Shown: one piece after another, positions 1 to 11,100 of the stretch
Position numbering within the stretch: the stretch's first letter is position 1
How the letters are laid out: the number at the start of each line of letters is the position of its first letter
Source: Rhexocercosporidium sp. MPI-PUGE-AT-0058
Taxonomy: Eukaryota; Ascomycota; Leotiomycetes; Helotiales
Direction of reading: 5' to 3'
DNA: 64,000 bases
NCBI GenBank assembly: GCA_020746875.1
Contig: JAGTJL010000014.1
Span: 1,116,001-1,180,000, forward strand
Notes under the pieces: model-generated
What the model saw: only the letters and a program-made list of their open reading frames with translations
Databases searched by the model: none
Told to the model about the DNA's origin: nothing
Program-made: the position numbers and the translations under genes

Positions 1-806
1 TTTCAGAGAGATGTTCTTCTCTGCGCCGAACCACTTTTTGACCTCTCCCTGGAACAAAAGGAATCCATGGCTATGAGCAAGAGCCCCGGTCTCAGCAAAC
101 GTGGCTACGAGCCATGGGAGGGCAGGTCCTTGATAAGAAACCTGGTTCCAAGGAAGGTTTCTTTGTTGGTGTAGAAACACCTGCTGAGGATCCACAAGCT
201 GGGAACTTTTGCATTGGGCCTAACTTCTGGCCGGGCGGCTTGAGTACTGAAGAGTTCGCAGAGCCAGTGATGTGGTATCATGCTGAGGGCCTGAGGGTTC
301 ATGAGACTCTACTAAAGATTATGGCATGGGGCTGCCTTATAGAGATGACGTTTTCGATGGCCTCATGACTGACCCGGTAGCGAATATCAAGTTGCTTCAT
401 TATCCACCCAATCCAGCACAGAGTCCTGAAGACGCGCCTGTTGGAGGTGAGTTTTACGGCACGCTGTCTCACCACAAGACTGAATTTTTTCACAGCGGGA
501 ACGCACACTGATTTTGGCACCATCACCATCCTCGTACAACAACCAGGCCACCCCGGCCTCGAAGCTTTGCATCCCAGTACCAAGACTTGGATTCAAATAC
601 CAGCTCAAGAAGATGTCTTGGTTGTGAACCTTGGGGATTTGCTCCAAAAACGAACAAAGGGGGTCTTCAAAAGCCCAGTGCATAGAGCTATCAGTGCAAG
701 CCAGCATCATCCATATAGTGTGCCATTCTTCTATCATGGGAATCTTGACACCAGGTTGAGTCCCGTTGATGGAAGTGGAGAGGGGATGGAGGAAACATCG
801 GGCTAG
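1..806 (+). pseudogene. 2OG-Fe(II) dioxygenase pseudogene, 5' truncated by window edge
   Basis: This is a fragment of an isopenicillin-N-synthase-like 2-oxoglutarate/Fe(II) oxygenase. Family similarity runs from base 1 to the TAG at 804-806. The iron-binding pair is HTDFG (His codon 504-506, Asp codon 510-512) and the distal His is in HRAIS (codon 681-683). An intron at 447-495 joins APVG to AGTHTDFG in frame. Two one-base losses break the frame: near 112-114 (GYEP continues as LGGQVLDKKPG only after a shift) and near 327-333 (KIMAWG to LPYRDD). The Arg of the usual RxS 2-oxoglutarate anchor appears to be Pro (PYSVP). The upstream part lies outside the window. The family assignment is strong; the substrate is unknown. 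Confidence 0.75.
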
Positions 807-1258
807 CACACTGCTAGAAAGCTCTTGCGGAGTTTTGGAGATATCAAAAATTGAATATGAACGGTCCTTCTCAAATGATTGGAATGTTTTCGAGAGTGCA
901 CATGATCATCTATGCTTTTTACAGCCTTGATGACATGTTATTTCCAACACCACCAGCTCAGCCCAATCCGGTACCTGCATAGTATGAAACAATAACATCC
1001 ACCATAAGCTCTCCTTGCAATATCATCACAACCCCTCATTAATCATAATTTGGTATGTGCGTTCAAAGCACAACTCTCACGCCAAGCAAAAACACGAACG
1101 CGGTTCTCATTCTCCAACAGGAATGTCACGAAGGCACGCGACGTTCAGTTGAATCCTAGAATTCCTCTATTCTTCTCCTCTTTCATCTATCTATCTGAGA
1201 GTCTAAGTTGTTGTCTAGATCGATCGCCGGAAATCACGAGTCGCAGTGATCCTTGCAG
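807..1258. other. intergenic, no gene seen
   Basis: I see no convincing coding region. It holds the 3' flank of the oxygenase pseudogene and the leader of the mannosyltransferase homologue. The ORFs here start from non-ATG codons or match no family I know. Confidence 0.5.
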
Positions 1259-2524
1259 ATGATGCGCCTCCTTTCTTCGCCCAAGTTACCACGTCGACAC
1301 CTCTTGATTTTACTACCACTTCTGCTTCTAGATATCATTTATCTGTATCTCCGCACACCTCCAAGACTGCCATCTCTATCGACATTCGAGAACTCGACAG
1401 ATGTATCTTGGTTCCCTCACCAGTCGAAATTCTGGCATTCATTTGCGCAGATTGTCACAGTCACAGCGCCGAAATGTCCACGACCAAGTCTCCTCTTGAA
1501 TGCCACTGTATCGCTCAGTCATCTCAACGGAACCGATGAGGTCTCCAATTTAACAAAGGCGCAAATCGCATGCCTCCATCGATCCCACTCCCTGTTTGTC
1601 GATATCATCAATCTCGGCGCGCCTCATCTCGACTCGAATAAAGGAACGAAGGGAATCGCAACTATCGCAACTCGATCTGGCTTTCCTGTCTTACTTGTCA
1701 ATCTTTATATGCTCAAGTCAACAGGCTCGAGATTAGCGGTCGAGGTATTTCTGGGGACAGAAGATGATTATAAGCCATACATGTGCGACATCGTATTGCC
1801 AGAGCTGGGTGCCAAGTGCATCATTCTCTCCTCATTACTGGGCAGTTCAAAGTACGCATTTGAGATAGCGAGACCTCAGCTATGGGTTTTCGCAGTACTA
1901 TTTTCGTCGTTCGAGTCTGTGCTGTTCCTTGCGGCGGATAGCTTTCTTTTGAATTCCCCGGATAAGGTTTTTATGGCAGATGGATTAGTCTTATGGCCAA
2001 GCATTGAGAGTTCAGCGGCCTTACCACAACTTTCCGAACTTATTAGATTGGACGGAGACCTCGTATCCGGGACGCCAGCCATTGATCACCGGCAGATATT
2101 GATCTCAAAAAAGTATCACGCAAAAACTCTCTTCGTGGCAGCATATTACAGCATCTACAATGTGCATTACGGCCTTCTGATACGCCAGCACATCAATATG
2201 GCTTTGGCAGCTTCCACCATGAACGCCCCGTTCTTCAAAGTAAAAAAAAACTCTCGCCAGCTTGGTACCAACTCATCTACGTCAGCTGTCATACAATTCG
2301 ACCCGACACCGAACTTAAACTGTACTTCTCCCTGTACGCCGCCAGTGATGACTATTCATACAAACTGGCTGTCCTCGGAGACTTTGATAGCGTTGGGATC
2401 ATTTGAAAGACTTTGGGGTAGCGAAGAGGACTCTCGAAAGATTTCTTCGAGGGATATTGAAGCTTATGTTTGGGGATCGGTGGCCAAAGTCATGGGCAGA
2501 AAAGACCTGCAGTTCTTTACCTAG
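1259..2524 (+). CDS. Mnn2/Mnn5-type alpha-1,2-mannosyltransferase homologue, probably inactive
   Basis: Single exon, 421 residues from the ATG at 1259. The in-frame TTG at 1253 is not a likely start. A basic N-terminus and a Leu-rich segment (about residues 15-32) form a type II signal anchor, as in Golgi glycosyltransferases. The core matches the Mnn2/Mnn5 family, which adds alpha-1,2-mannose branches to cell-wall mannan: GIATIATRSGFPVLLVNL, then VEVFLGTEDDYKPYMC, then VLFSSFESVLFL. Two features argue against activity. The metal-binding LDADSF motif reads LAADSF, and the GDKE-containing acceptor loop is replaced by a shorter stretch (LLIRQHINMALAA). Length is slightly short for the family. 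It may be a paralogue with a new role or a decaying copy. Confidence 0.75.
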   Translation: MMRLLSSPKLPRRHLLILLPLLLLDIIYLYLRTPPRLPSLSTFENSTDVSWFPHQSKFWHSFAQIVTVTAPKCPRPSLLLNATVSLSHLNGTDEVSNLTKAQIACLHRSHSLFVDIINLGAPHLDSNKGTKGIATIATRSGFPVLLVNLYMLKSTGSRLAVEVFLGTEDDYKPYMCDIVLPELGAKCIILSSLLGSSKYAFEIARPQLWVFAVLFSSFESVLFLAADSFLLNSPDKVFMADGLVLWPSIESSAALPQLSELIRLDGDLVSGTPAIDHRQILISKKYHAKTLFVAAYYSIYNVHYGLLIRQHINMALAASTMNAPFFKVKKNSRQLGTNSSTSAVIQFDPTPNLNCTSPCTPPVMTIHTNWLSSETLIALGSFERLWGSEEDSRKISSRDIEAYVWGSVAKVMGRKDLQFFT

Positions 2525-4208
2525 GAATCCCGCGACAGAGCAATGGTAAAGCTTGGTCAGTTTTTCATGTAAAAAGGCACGTCAGCATGAAAAAATTGTA
2601 ATTTGACCGAAACCCAAGAACCTACGCAAGCTTGATATTTTGGATTTGGCAGCTAAATGCTATCGAAGTTACGTTTTCGTGTTCTTGTGCTGTTATTCCG
2701 AATATCCGGAAATTCTTAGAGAGTTTCTACTTCAGTCGTATATAGCATTGGTTGGCGTTTCTCCTAGTCATTTCCGACTTGCTTGTGATGACTGGGAGGT
2801 CCCCCTGCATCGATCCTTGATCCGAACATCGGACGAGGTTTATGCCAGTCTTAAGTTCTTCGCGTCACAGAAACTCTGTTATTTTCCGGCAAGACTCATG
2901 TGAGAGTCCTGGTCAGAATTTGGAGTGAGTGATACTAGTCTCGTTGGCCAGTTCCGAAATGTCTATCCAAGTTCTGATTTGCACTAAGGATAACCCTTTG
3001 TGGCAGACCGCGAGTGTCTCTAGCACCAACGGTGGATTCGACTCTAATCGAGCGAGGGTTCTAGACCATCGAAAACTAGTAGTTGGCTGCATTGAGAATA
3101 AAATTAAAGGGATCTTCATGGCGTTAGTTAGGCGGGTTCTGCCGCAGCCCAACTTGATTCGAAGTTCCCCACGTACCACTTTAGGAGGATTAAAGCTTGA
3201 CTTCAGCTGAATCAAGAAGCCATCAGCCATTTTCGTTCCCCTGAGTTTCAGGAACAGGAATAGATCAACGTGTCTCAGCCATGATCCCCAACGCTCGTTA
3301 AGATGAGTCTAGGCAGCTCTGGGCATTTGATAGCGCTGTTTTCTGGTCTGCATTTTATTCCTCGGCATCTATAGTAAGTATGTGGATATTTCTTCTCACA
3401 CTGCTTACTCATTTTACTATATATGCTTGTTTCTACAACAGCAGCTCACTTCGATCCTCCAGGAAGTTTGTTCATATGGAGTTACGTGTACAGTGTACAT
3501 TTGCAGAAAAAGAGTTCTCGAGTAATTCATCTGAAGATAGGCTGGAGCTAAAGTAAATTTTAAGAAAAAAGCAAATCAAGGTAGTGCTGATCTAGTCGAA
3601 GGGTAAGATGGTACCAAGAATTCTCAGACGATACCTTAGAAGCTATCGGGACTAGATTGACTCGCAGATCAACATTTCACTCAATCCATATCGGCTTCAA
3701 CTCAGCCGTTGGGACGTGCAGAGATCTACTCTGGTCTTCAGGAGATATTTTTTGAGGCTCGACCATCTCTGGCCGAGGTATGCCGTGGATCCAGTCCTGA
3801 GAGAGATTGGAAGGAATGCACCACAGATCACTATCACGTCAATAGTTTTTACGCCTAAAGAAACAGTGCTGAAATCAAATCACTAAAAGTCAAAGCTGCA
3901 AGTAGTGGGCAAAGTAAGAAACAATGGTATTTCAAGCTACTGATGTTAGTTTTCCTTTGATTTGCGTTTTAGACGGCACTCTCGGAAACTCTCCCTCAGC
4001 TACGCTCGCGACAAATCTATAAGAGTGAGTCGTGCCGTCAAGACCAAGGATATTTTTTTAACCCATTCTCTTCAAGCATTCGAATCATTCTCTGAGGTAC
4101 TCACTCGTTACGGTCCTCAGCTGATATTTGGCACCGACGCTCGTTATTTCATCGAATTATTACATTTTTCAAGTAGTCCTTGCCAACTACCTTCTCATAC
4201 TCGTAACG
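2525..4208. other. intergenic, no recognised gene
   Basis: About 1.7 kb with no family I recognise. ORFs of 80-105 codons occur on both strands (for example 2640-2903 plus, 2913-3230 minus mirrored by 2929-3210 plus), but they lack conserved motifs and mirror one another. The right part is the promoter and leader of the secreted repeat protein. Confidence 0.45.
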
Positions 4209-6302
4209 ATGGTTAGGAAACTTGCCGTCGTGGCCATTTTGGCCTCCATCGCTATGGCTGCTCCACTCACCGAGCCTGTCGAACGCAGGACAGTCCCATC
4301 ACCCTTCGGCAGTTTCTGGGGCGGAGGATCGAACAAAGCATCCGCAACCATCTCTGCGTCCGCTGGGTTCAGCATCGGCGTTGCTTCTGCTCTAGAGGCT
4401 TGCTTTGCTGGTGCAACATCCGGGTCTGTGGACATCGGCGACAAAGCAGAACTTGCTTCGTGGATCCAGGGCTCTGGAGCGGCCTATTTTGACGTTGTTA
4501 CCTCAAAGAAGATAAACGTCTGGTGTACTGCTTCTGCATCGTTTGCCTTGGATGGCTGGACTAAGGCAGCCATTCAAGCATCGCTTCTTGCAGATCCCGC
4601 TATCACCGTCGCTGGTGGTGTCATGGCTTATTTCAACGCTTACATTGAGAAGAGCGTCGAAGGCGGTTCGTGTGCATGCTCGACCATTCATTCAGGTATG
4701 TAGACTGGGCAATCTTGCCTCTAACTCTATTATCCATCCCTTTGTGTCACATCCGCCGTCTTTGAAGGACGCTAATGAAAAGTAGATGACCAGGTAGCTC
4801 TTTCGGGCTTTCTCTCGGCAGGCGGCAGCGCATCCCTCGAAGCTGAGATCTTAGGTTCTCTACACACATCTGCAGCAGGTGGGTTTGCTGAGTCGCTCAG
4901 CGCTGGGGCTCGAGGATCGCTCTCGGCATGGATCTCTAGCCCGGAATGTTCTCTCAGCGTTGATCTGAAAGCAACTATTGGTGGTTGGTTGGAAGGAAGT
5001 GTAGAAGGAAGTATCGTTGGGGGAGCTAATGGAGGAGTTGCAAGTGGCATTGGAGGTGGAGTTGGCGGTAAGATATTGGAACGAAGGCATACTTGACACG
5101 ATGCTTACTCATACAGGCTCTATCGGTGGTGGTAGCATCTTCGGAGGCGGTAATGTTGTTATCTACGGCTCTGCTCAGGCATCCCTTTCTTCCTTCATCG
5201 AGGGTGCAGCATTTGGAAGCCTCGAAGTGGAAGTACAAGGTGGACTGCATGCATGTGTTGCCGGTGGTGTCTCATCGTCCATTAGCTCGTCTGTCCAAGC
5301 ATCTCTGGGTGGCTGGTTATCTAGTGCGGAATGCCCATTCGACTTGAACCTCCGCGCTGCCTGCGAGGCGTGGCTCTCTGGAACTGTCAGTACATACACA
5401 AAAGAAGGGACTTCAGCGGATGCTTATGGCAAGTCTCTTTTCAACTATTTCGTAAAGCTACGCGAGGCTTTATCTTTAGTGGAGTTCTCGGAGTTTCAAG
5501 GTTTTGGTGACTGTTGACTAACATCGCTTTGATAGGCTATGTTGCTGGCGGAGCTAAGATTTCTGGAAGCTTTGACGCCTCTGGAGCCTTGACTGGAGAG
5601 GCACAAGCATCATTCTCTGCCTTCATCTCCGGTTATGGTAATGCAGGAATTGAGGCTGAAATTATGGGCTCTCTTGAATTATGTGCATCCGGAAAACTCG
5701 CTTCTTCTTTGGACACATCTGCGGCATTGTCGTTCTCCGCATGGCTCTCGTCTTCGTCCTGCCCTCTATCTGGCGAACTTCGCGGCACAGCGATCATGTG
5801 GCTCTCATTCGGTATCACTGGTTCTGAGAACGCACAAGGTGGTGTTGGAACTGGAGCTGGTGCCGGGTTTTCTTTCAGCGATTCCGCAGCCGACAAAATC
5901 TCGGTATCGATTTCTGGAAGCACCAAGCTCAGCTCTACTTGCAAAGGTGCCATTGGTATTGCTCTAGGTGGTGAGACTGCAGTCACGGTCTCTGCGTCTG
6001 CTAGAGCTGAAGTCGGCGCATTCTTGTGTTCTGAGGATGCTCAAAGTATTGGATTTGAAGCTCAAGCCGAACTTGTTGGCTGGCTCAGCGGATGCGGTTC
6101 TACCAAAAATGACTCTGCCTCTGGTTCTGGTTCAGAGCCTACGTCAACTTCAAACCCTTCATCCGCCACAAAGCCTGCAGCAACCACAGAGCCTACGTCC
6201 CCTACAAAACCTAACTCCACTCCCAATCCTACGTCGAGCTCCACAGGTGTCTCGAGCCCGACGCCTACCTCTGGTGGCTACGCATCATACCCAACATACT
6301 AA
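4209..6302 (+). CDS. secreted modular Ala/Ser/Gly-rich repeat protein, 4 exons
   Basis: Exons 4209-4695, 4786-5067, 5117-5428 and 5536-6302 give 615 residues. The ATG at 4209 begins a clear signal peptide (MVRKLAVVAILASIAMAAP). The mature part is built from about 100-residue modules. Each contains a stretch like ASLSAWISSPECSLSVDLKA: Trp, then a Cys about five residues on, then a second WL. The C-terminus is a Ser/Thr/Pro-rich linker ending TSGGYASYPTY, with no GPI-anchor hydrophobic tail. All three introns are phase 1 and split a GGN/GAN codon. Intron 3 (5429-5535) uses a GC donor (gcaagt) with an AG acceptor, the only join that keeps the frame. It is probably a cell-wall or extracellular matrix protein; this is inferred from composition only. 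I know no named family for it. Confidence 0.8.
5429..5535 (+). other. non-canonical GC-AG intron
   Basis: This is intron 3 of the secreted repeat protein gene. The donor is gcaagt and the acceptor gatag. Removing it joins DAYG to YVAGGAKISG in phase 1. No GT donor nearby gives an open frame. Confidence 0.7.
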
Positions 6303-8173
6303 TCTTCCTCGATGACAAGACATGGAGCTATGATCAATGTCTCAGGGAAAGGATGTGTTTCGATCTGGCCCTGCGTTTTCCTTCACTGTCGCCGAATCCG
6401 GGTTTAGTAGTGACCTTACAGAGATCACTCGTAACCCAGTTTTCATTTTGTAAAGATAGACATTAATTCTAGAATATGCGAATGTAATCACATTTCATAT
6501 GCACTATGGTATTCCCACACTTCAGAGGTGATGCGATTTGATGTTGAGCAAATACAAATGAAACTCGAGAAAGTCAGCAAGATCCAGTTTTCGAATACTC
6601 TTGTAGCTTGAGGGCCCGAAAATTTTATTGTTTGCCGTCATAAGGCGACGTAAATCGGGACGTACCGCTCAAGTCTCCGGAGATGGAAATCTGCAAAATA
6701 GGCATTGCTACATGATTAAACAGCTGACCTCGACAGACTTCAAATACCATTGTCAACATACAACTACCTCAGAGTGAGGGTGACTTACACCGCCGAGCCG
6801 TAGAACCCTCCTTCTTCCTGCCACAACAGACAAGATACCATAAAAAGCGCCAAGACTTTCCGAATCATTCATTACATGCTACTATTCTTAGGGATCTTGT
6901 AGACCGTGCCTCCGTCTAGGTCCCATCAAGTTCTACTTTGGATTCGCAGATCTGGATCGATTCTAGGGCACCTTCTTCTCCTTCGCGGCTTCAAATGGCA
7001 CGCATAACATTCTCTCGCCTCCAAGTCGGGCAGACAAAGAAAATATCACTAATCACGTCCAGCGGCAGCCCTGCAAAATTCTAGCTGTTGATGAGTCTGC
7101 GCAAAGACTTGATGTTACGAAAAAATTCAACAAGAAGGTCCTCCTCAGGTTGGGAAGATCTCTGAAACAGGCCCATCATGCCTACGAAAGAAGGGAAGCT
7201 AGTCTTCGAAAACACCACATTTGTTCGCACAACATGGCTTCTCGATTTATCAATTGGCACAGAGATCCTTGCTTCCACGTTTTAGAGGTACTTTTGTGTC
7301 TGATTGGACCAAGACATTTGGAATAGTCTTTTGGTCTTACCTGGGAGGTGTTCTCCCATGAGGATTGACTTTGCAATGTCTATAGCCAGCAGAGGTAATC
7401 TGTACTAGTATCTGGGAGCGTGCTGTACTCCAGGATTGTGATAGCTCAACCGGTTGGGATCGTTGTTTTCGGGCTATTTAACATCTCCCGAGACCGGTTA
7501 CCATAAATGTTGAACTTGGAAGGGAGAACGAATTTTGAGTCAAGAGCTTGATTGGACAGGAGCTCGATTGGATTATATACTTTCTGGGTGGGATTGATTT
7601 GACACAACTTGCATTGCCAACAAAACCCTACATGAGGCATGAACAGAATGATCACAGATACTGGGATCGCTTGCCTCACAATGGTGGGGCAAATTTACAC
7701 CCCGCACCACATTGTGACCTGAGGAAATAGGCGCATGTTGCGCGAAGTGATTGCTTAAATTACTACGATTTGGAGATTAAGGTCAAAAGAAAGAAAAACC
7801 AGCTACCGATTCCCTATAAAATTAAAGGAAACAAAATCCAAAATTATCAAAACTTTCCAGAACTTTCCAACAATCGCACAGAATACGTATACTTTAAGAT
7901 GGGAGTTAAAGGCTGATCAAACGTAAGAGCAGAGAGCCATGCTACTTTCTTCAGATACAGCAGTATGTAAACAACCATGAACGTCAATCAAGTAGAGAGT
8001 CATGCACAAAGGAGAAAATCTTGCTCAATCGGAAACCTAAGTCTGCGGCATCACAATGCAGCCTCTGGAGAGTGGAAATGTCATCTGCACAAGTCAGGTT
8101 CCCGTCACCTTCATGGTCAGTAAGATTCAAGTGGTAGGCTGGGCCCGGCCATATTTGGGGGGTGAAAGACCAC
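6303..8173. other. intergenic; possible gene remnant on minus strand near 7.08-7.38 kb
   Basis: No intact gene is seen. On the minus strand at 7081-7376, two overlapping frames read like one short coding relic (segment IDKSRSHVVRTNVVF) with a GTAAG-like site. I could not assign it to a family or extend it. The part next to 8174 is the 3' flank of the NLR gene. Confidence 0.35.
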
Positions 8174-11100
8174 CTAAAAGGAGAGGAGGCTCGGTGGAAG
8201 TTGATCAGAAGAATCAGTGGATAGAAGCACCTCTGTACTCTTGGCCGACATAGGAGCAGGCTCACCCTCTGAAATAAGTGTCATGTCGTGAAGAAAGCTC
8301 GAGGATGTTGAGTCTTGGTCGATCAGTGTAAGGTCCGTAGACATCGTTAGCGACACGTCGTTGCTCGAGAACAATAGCTCCTCCTCGCAATTCGGAGTGT
8401 CGTCATTTTCATCATCGTGGCTTGATCCGCGATTTGACTCTGTGTCTTGATCTCCGGCCATGGTCTCCAGAAGCTCGTCTCGAAGTACCAACGCAGCGTG
8501 TGCTTCTAGTATCTTAGCAACCTTCTTATGGCCCTTGTCCTTTGCTAACAGATGAGGTGTCTGTTTCTTCTTGTCACTCAACAATGGATTTGCACCCCAT
8601 TCCAGTAAGATTCGAGTGACCTCAATTTCCCCAGCTTCTGCAGCCCACGATAAAGCTGTTCGCCCAGAGTCATCAGACCAGTTGATTAACTGAGGTAGTT
8701 CAGACTTGGGTTCTTGAACAAGTAATTGCCTGACAATATCAATTCGTCCATTTTCAGCAGCATGTGAGAGCGGCATTCTCTTATTCCTGTCACGGCATCG
8801 GAAGTTGGCACCTCGCGCAATCAGGATACCAAGTACCTCGCAATTTCCCTGCTTGCATGCCCATACCAACGCAGTCTGATCCTGCCGATCTAATGCGTCT
8901 ATTATCGGTGCTTCTGGCGGATTGTGGCGATCAAGAAGATAGTGCACGACGGACAGCCGATTGTGATGTGCAGCATACGATAGTGCTGCGCGCCCACTTC
9001 TGTCTCGATCATTTGCCGACTGGAGGTATTTCGGTTCCAATAAAAGATGGACAATCCTTGAATGGCCTCGTTTCGCAGCCAATATGAGCAGGGTAGCTCC
9101 AGTCTTATCCTTCATGCCATATGGAGCACCAACGTCTAACAATCGTAGAACCGTACCAATATGCCCGCCAACTACCGCAAGAGAAAGCGCAGTGCAATAG
9201 TCTCTGTCCCGTAGCCGAAAATCTGCGCCATGTTCCAAGAGCAACCCAACGACATGATCGGATCCCAGTCGCGAAGCAAACATCAGGGGGGTCATCTTTT
9301 GTTTAAGCGTGATGGAATTTACTTCTGGCTTCCGGTCCAGAAGTATTCGTACCATTCGATATCGTTCCACTTCGGCTGTATACGAGTAATCTTTCGACTC
9401 CTGGAATTTATAATTGCCAGCTGCAAATGAGAGAGCGGTGGCATTGTCAAGATCTTTGCTGTCAAACATGTCGTCACCCATGCTAAATTCAAGCAATTCG
9501 TTCAAAGTATGTATCCGAAGATTAGCTGCCGCGACGTGGAAAGCTGATAACCGGGTTGCTAAAGATTGGTATTTAAGATCGGCACCAAGCTTGAGGATTC
9601 GGCGAACTTGCAGATGCTTCGATGCTTTTCCTGCCAAAAGAAGAAGAGGAGTATGGCCTTCTATATCGATCTCGTTGACGTTCATGTTACTGGACTCAAA
9701 CTCCAAAAATATCTCTTCAGTGGAAAGATACTGAGTTGAATTGGTCTTAGTAGCGAATGATTCATCCTGTGGCCCATTAATAATGAACCAAGTTGCTGTT
9801 CTATTGGCATCATTGACACAGCTGAAGTCTATGCGAGGGCACAACAGCAGTTCCCGTATGGCTGCGGCGCTTCCAACATAAGCTGCTTCCATCAGGGGTG
9901 TACGCTGTGAGCGGGCAGATCTGACGTTTGGGTCTGCGCCTTTCTCCAACAACAATCGAACGATATTCCCATGATTCATTACGGCAGCCAGAGTAAGAAC
10001 AGTGTATCCGTTATCGTCAGTGGCTTTGAGGTCAATTTCACCCCGTGCGATGAACAATTGTACAATCCCGATACAACCAGATTCCACAGCAAGCATGAAA
10101 GGATTCCTATTGTAAGGCGGCACACGCTGATGAAGCGAAGCATTTGCGTCCAACAACAATTTGACAATTGCTGGCTCTTTGGCTCTGGCAGCGTGACAGA
10201 GAGCGGTTTTCATTCTTTTGTCAGTAGCATCGACGTTGACTGGATAAGTCCTGTGCTCGTTCAAAAGAAATCTCACGATCTTCAGGTGACAATTTCGGCA
10301 GGCTAGTATGAGCGCGGTGTAGCCGTCACAGTTTGTTACAGCTGTATCGACGGCTGGATTATTTGCTAGTGTCCTGACCACAGGCTCGTCACCTGCGATG
10401 ATCGCAGTTAGGAACGCCGTCGTGCCGTCTGGGCTGGCTTTGTTGACCTCCGTATCTTTGTCCACCATCAGAAGCTCCACTATCTCGAGGAAACCGGTAT
10501 TGACGGCGAGCTGTAGTGGCGAATAGCTATTCGCAATGTCTAGTTGATTGATCCAGATTTTTCGGAGGCGCGGTTCTCCTCGTTCATCTGCAAGAAGCAT
10601 CCTCACGAGCCTGAAGTGTCCAGAATACACGGCAATCCATAGTGAATTACACCCTGCTTTGTCCTTTGCGTAGCGGTCAACATTAGGGCAGTCAAGAATG
10701 ATGCGCAACATGTCTTCGTATCCCCGCTCTGCAGCCCAGAGAAGCAAAGTAGTACCGTAAGTAGGTACTCGTTGAATGATGCGCAACTTGTCTTCGTATC
10801 CCCGCTCTGCAGCCCAGAGAAGCAAAGTAGTACCGTAAGTAGGTACTCGTTGATTGATACTCTCGGGAGAGTGCCTCAGCAATAACTGGAGAACATCTGC
10901 GTCACCATTCGGTCCGCTCGTCATGGCATAAGTCAAAGGAGTATGGCCTCTGTGGTCCACTTTGCTGATGGTTTCGTTCTTCATCGGATCAATATCAAGT
11001 AGGTGTTGCACAATTTTGGCATCTCCGCCTGTGGCTGCAGCTGATAAGATCGATCTGTTCTGGACGTCCGTCACCAAGAGGCGAGAGGGCGGAAAGTCCC

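Noticed and set aside
2913..3230. Paired open frames on both strands (105 and 93 codons)
   Set aside because: They mirror each other, lack motifs and cannot be extended by splicing.
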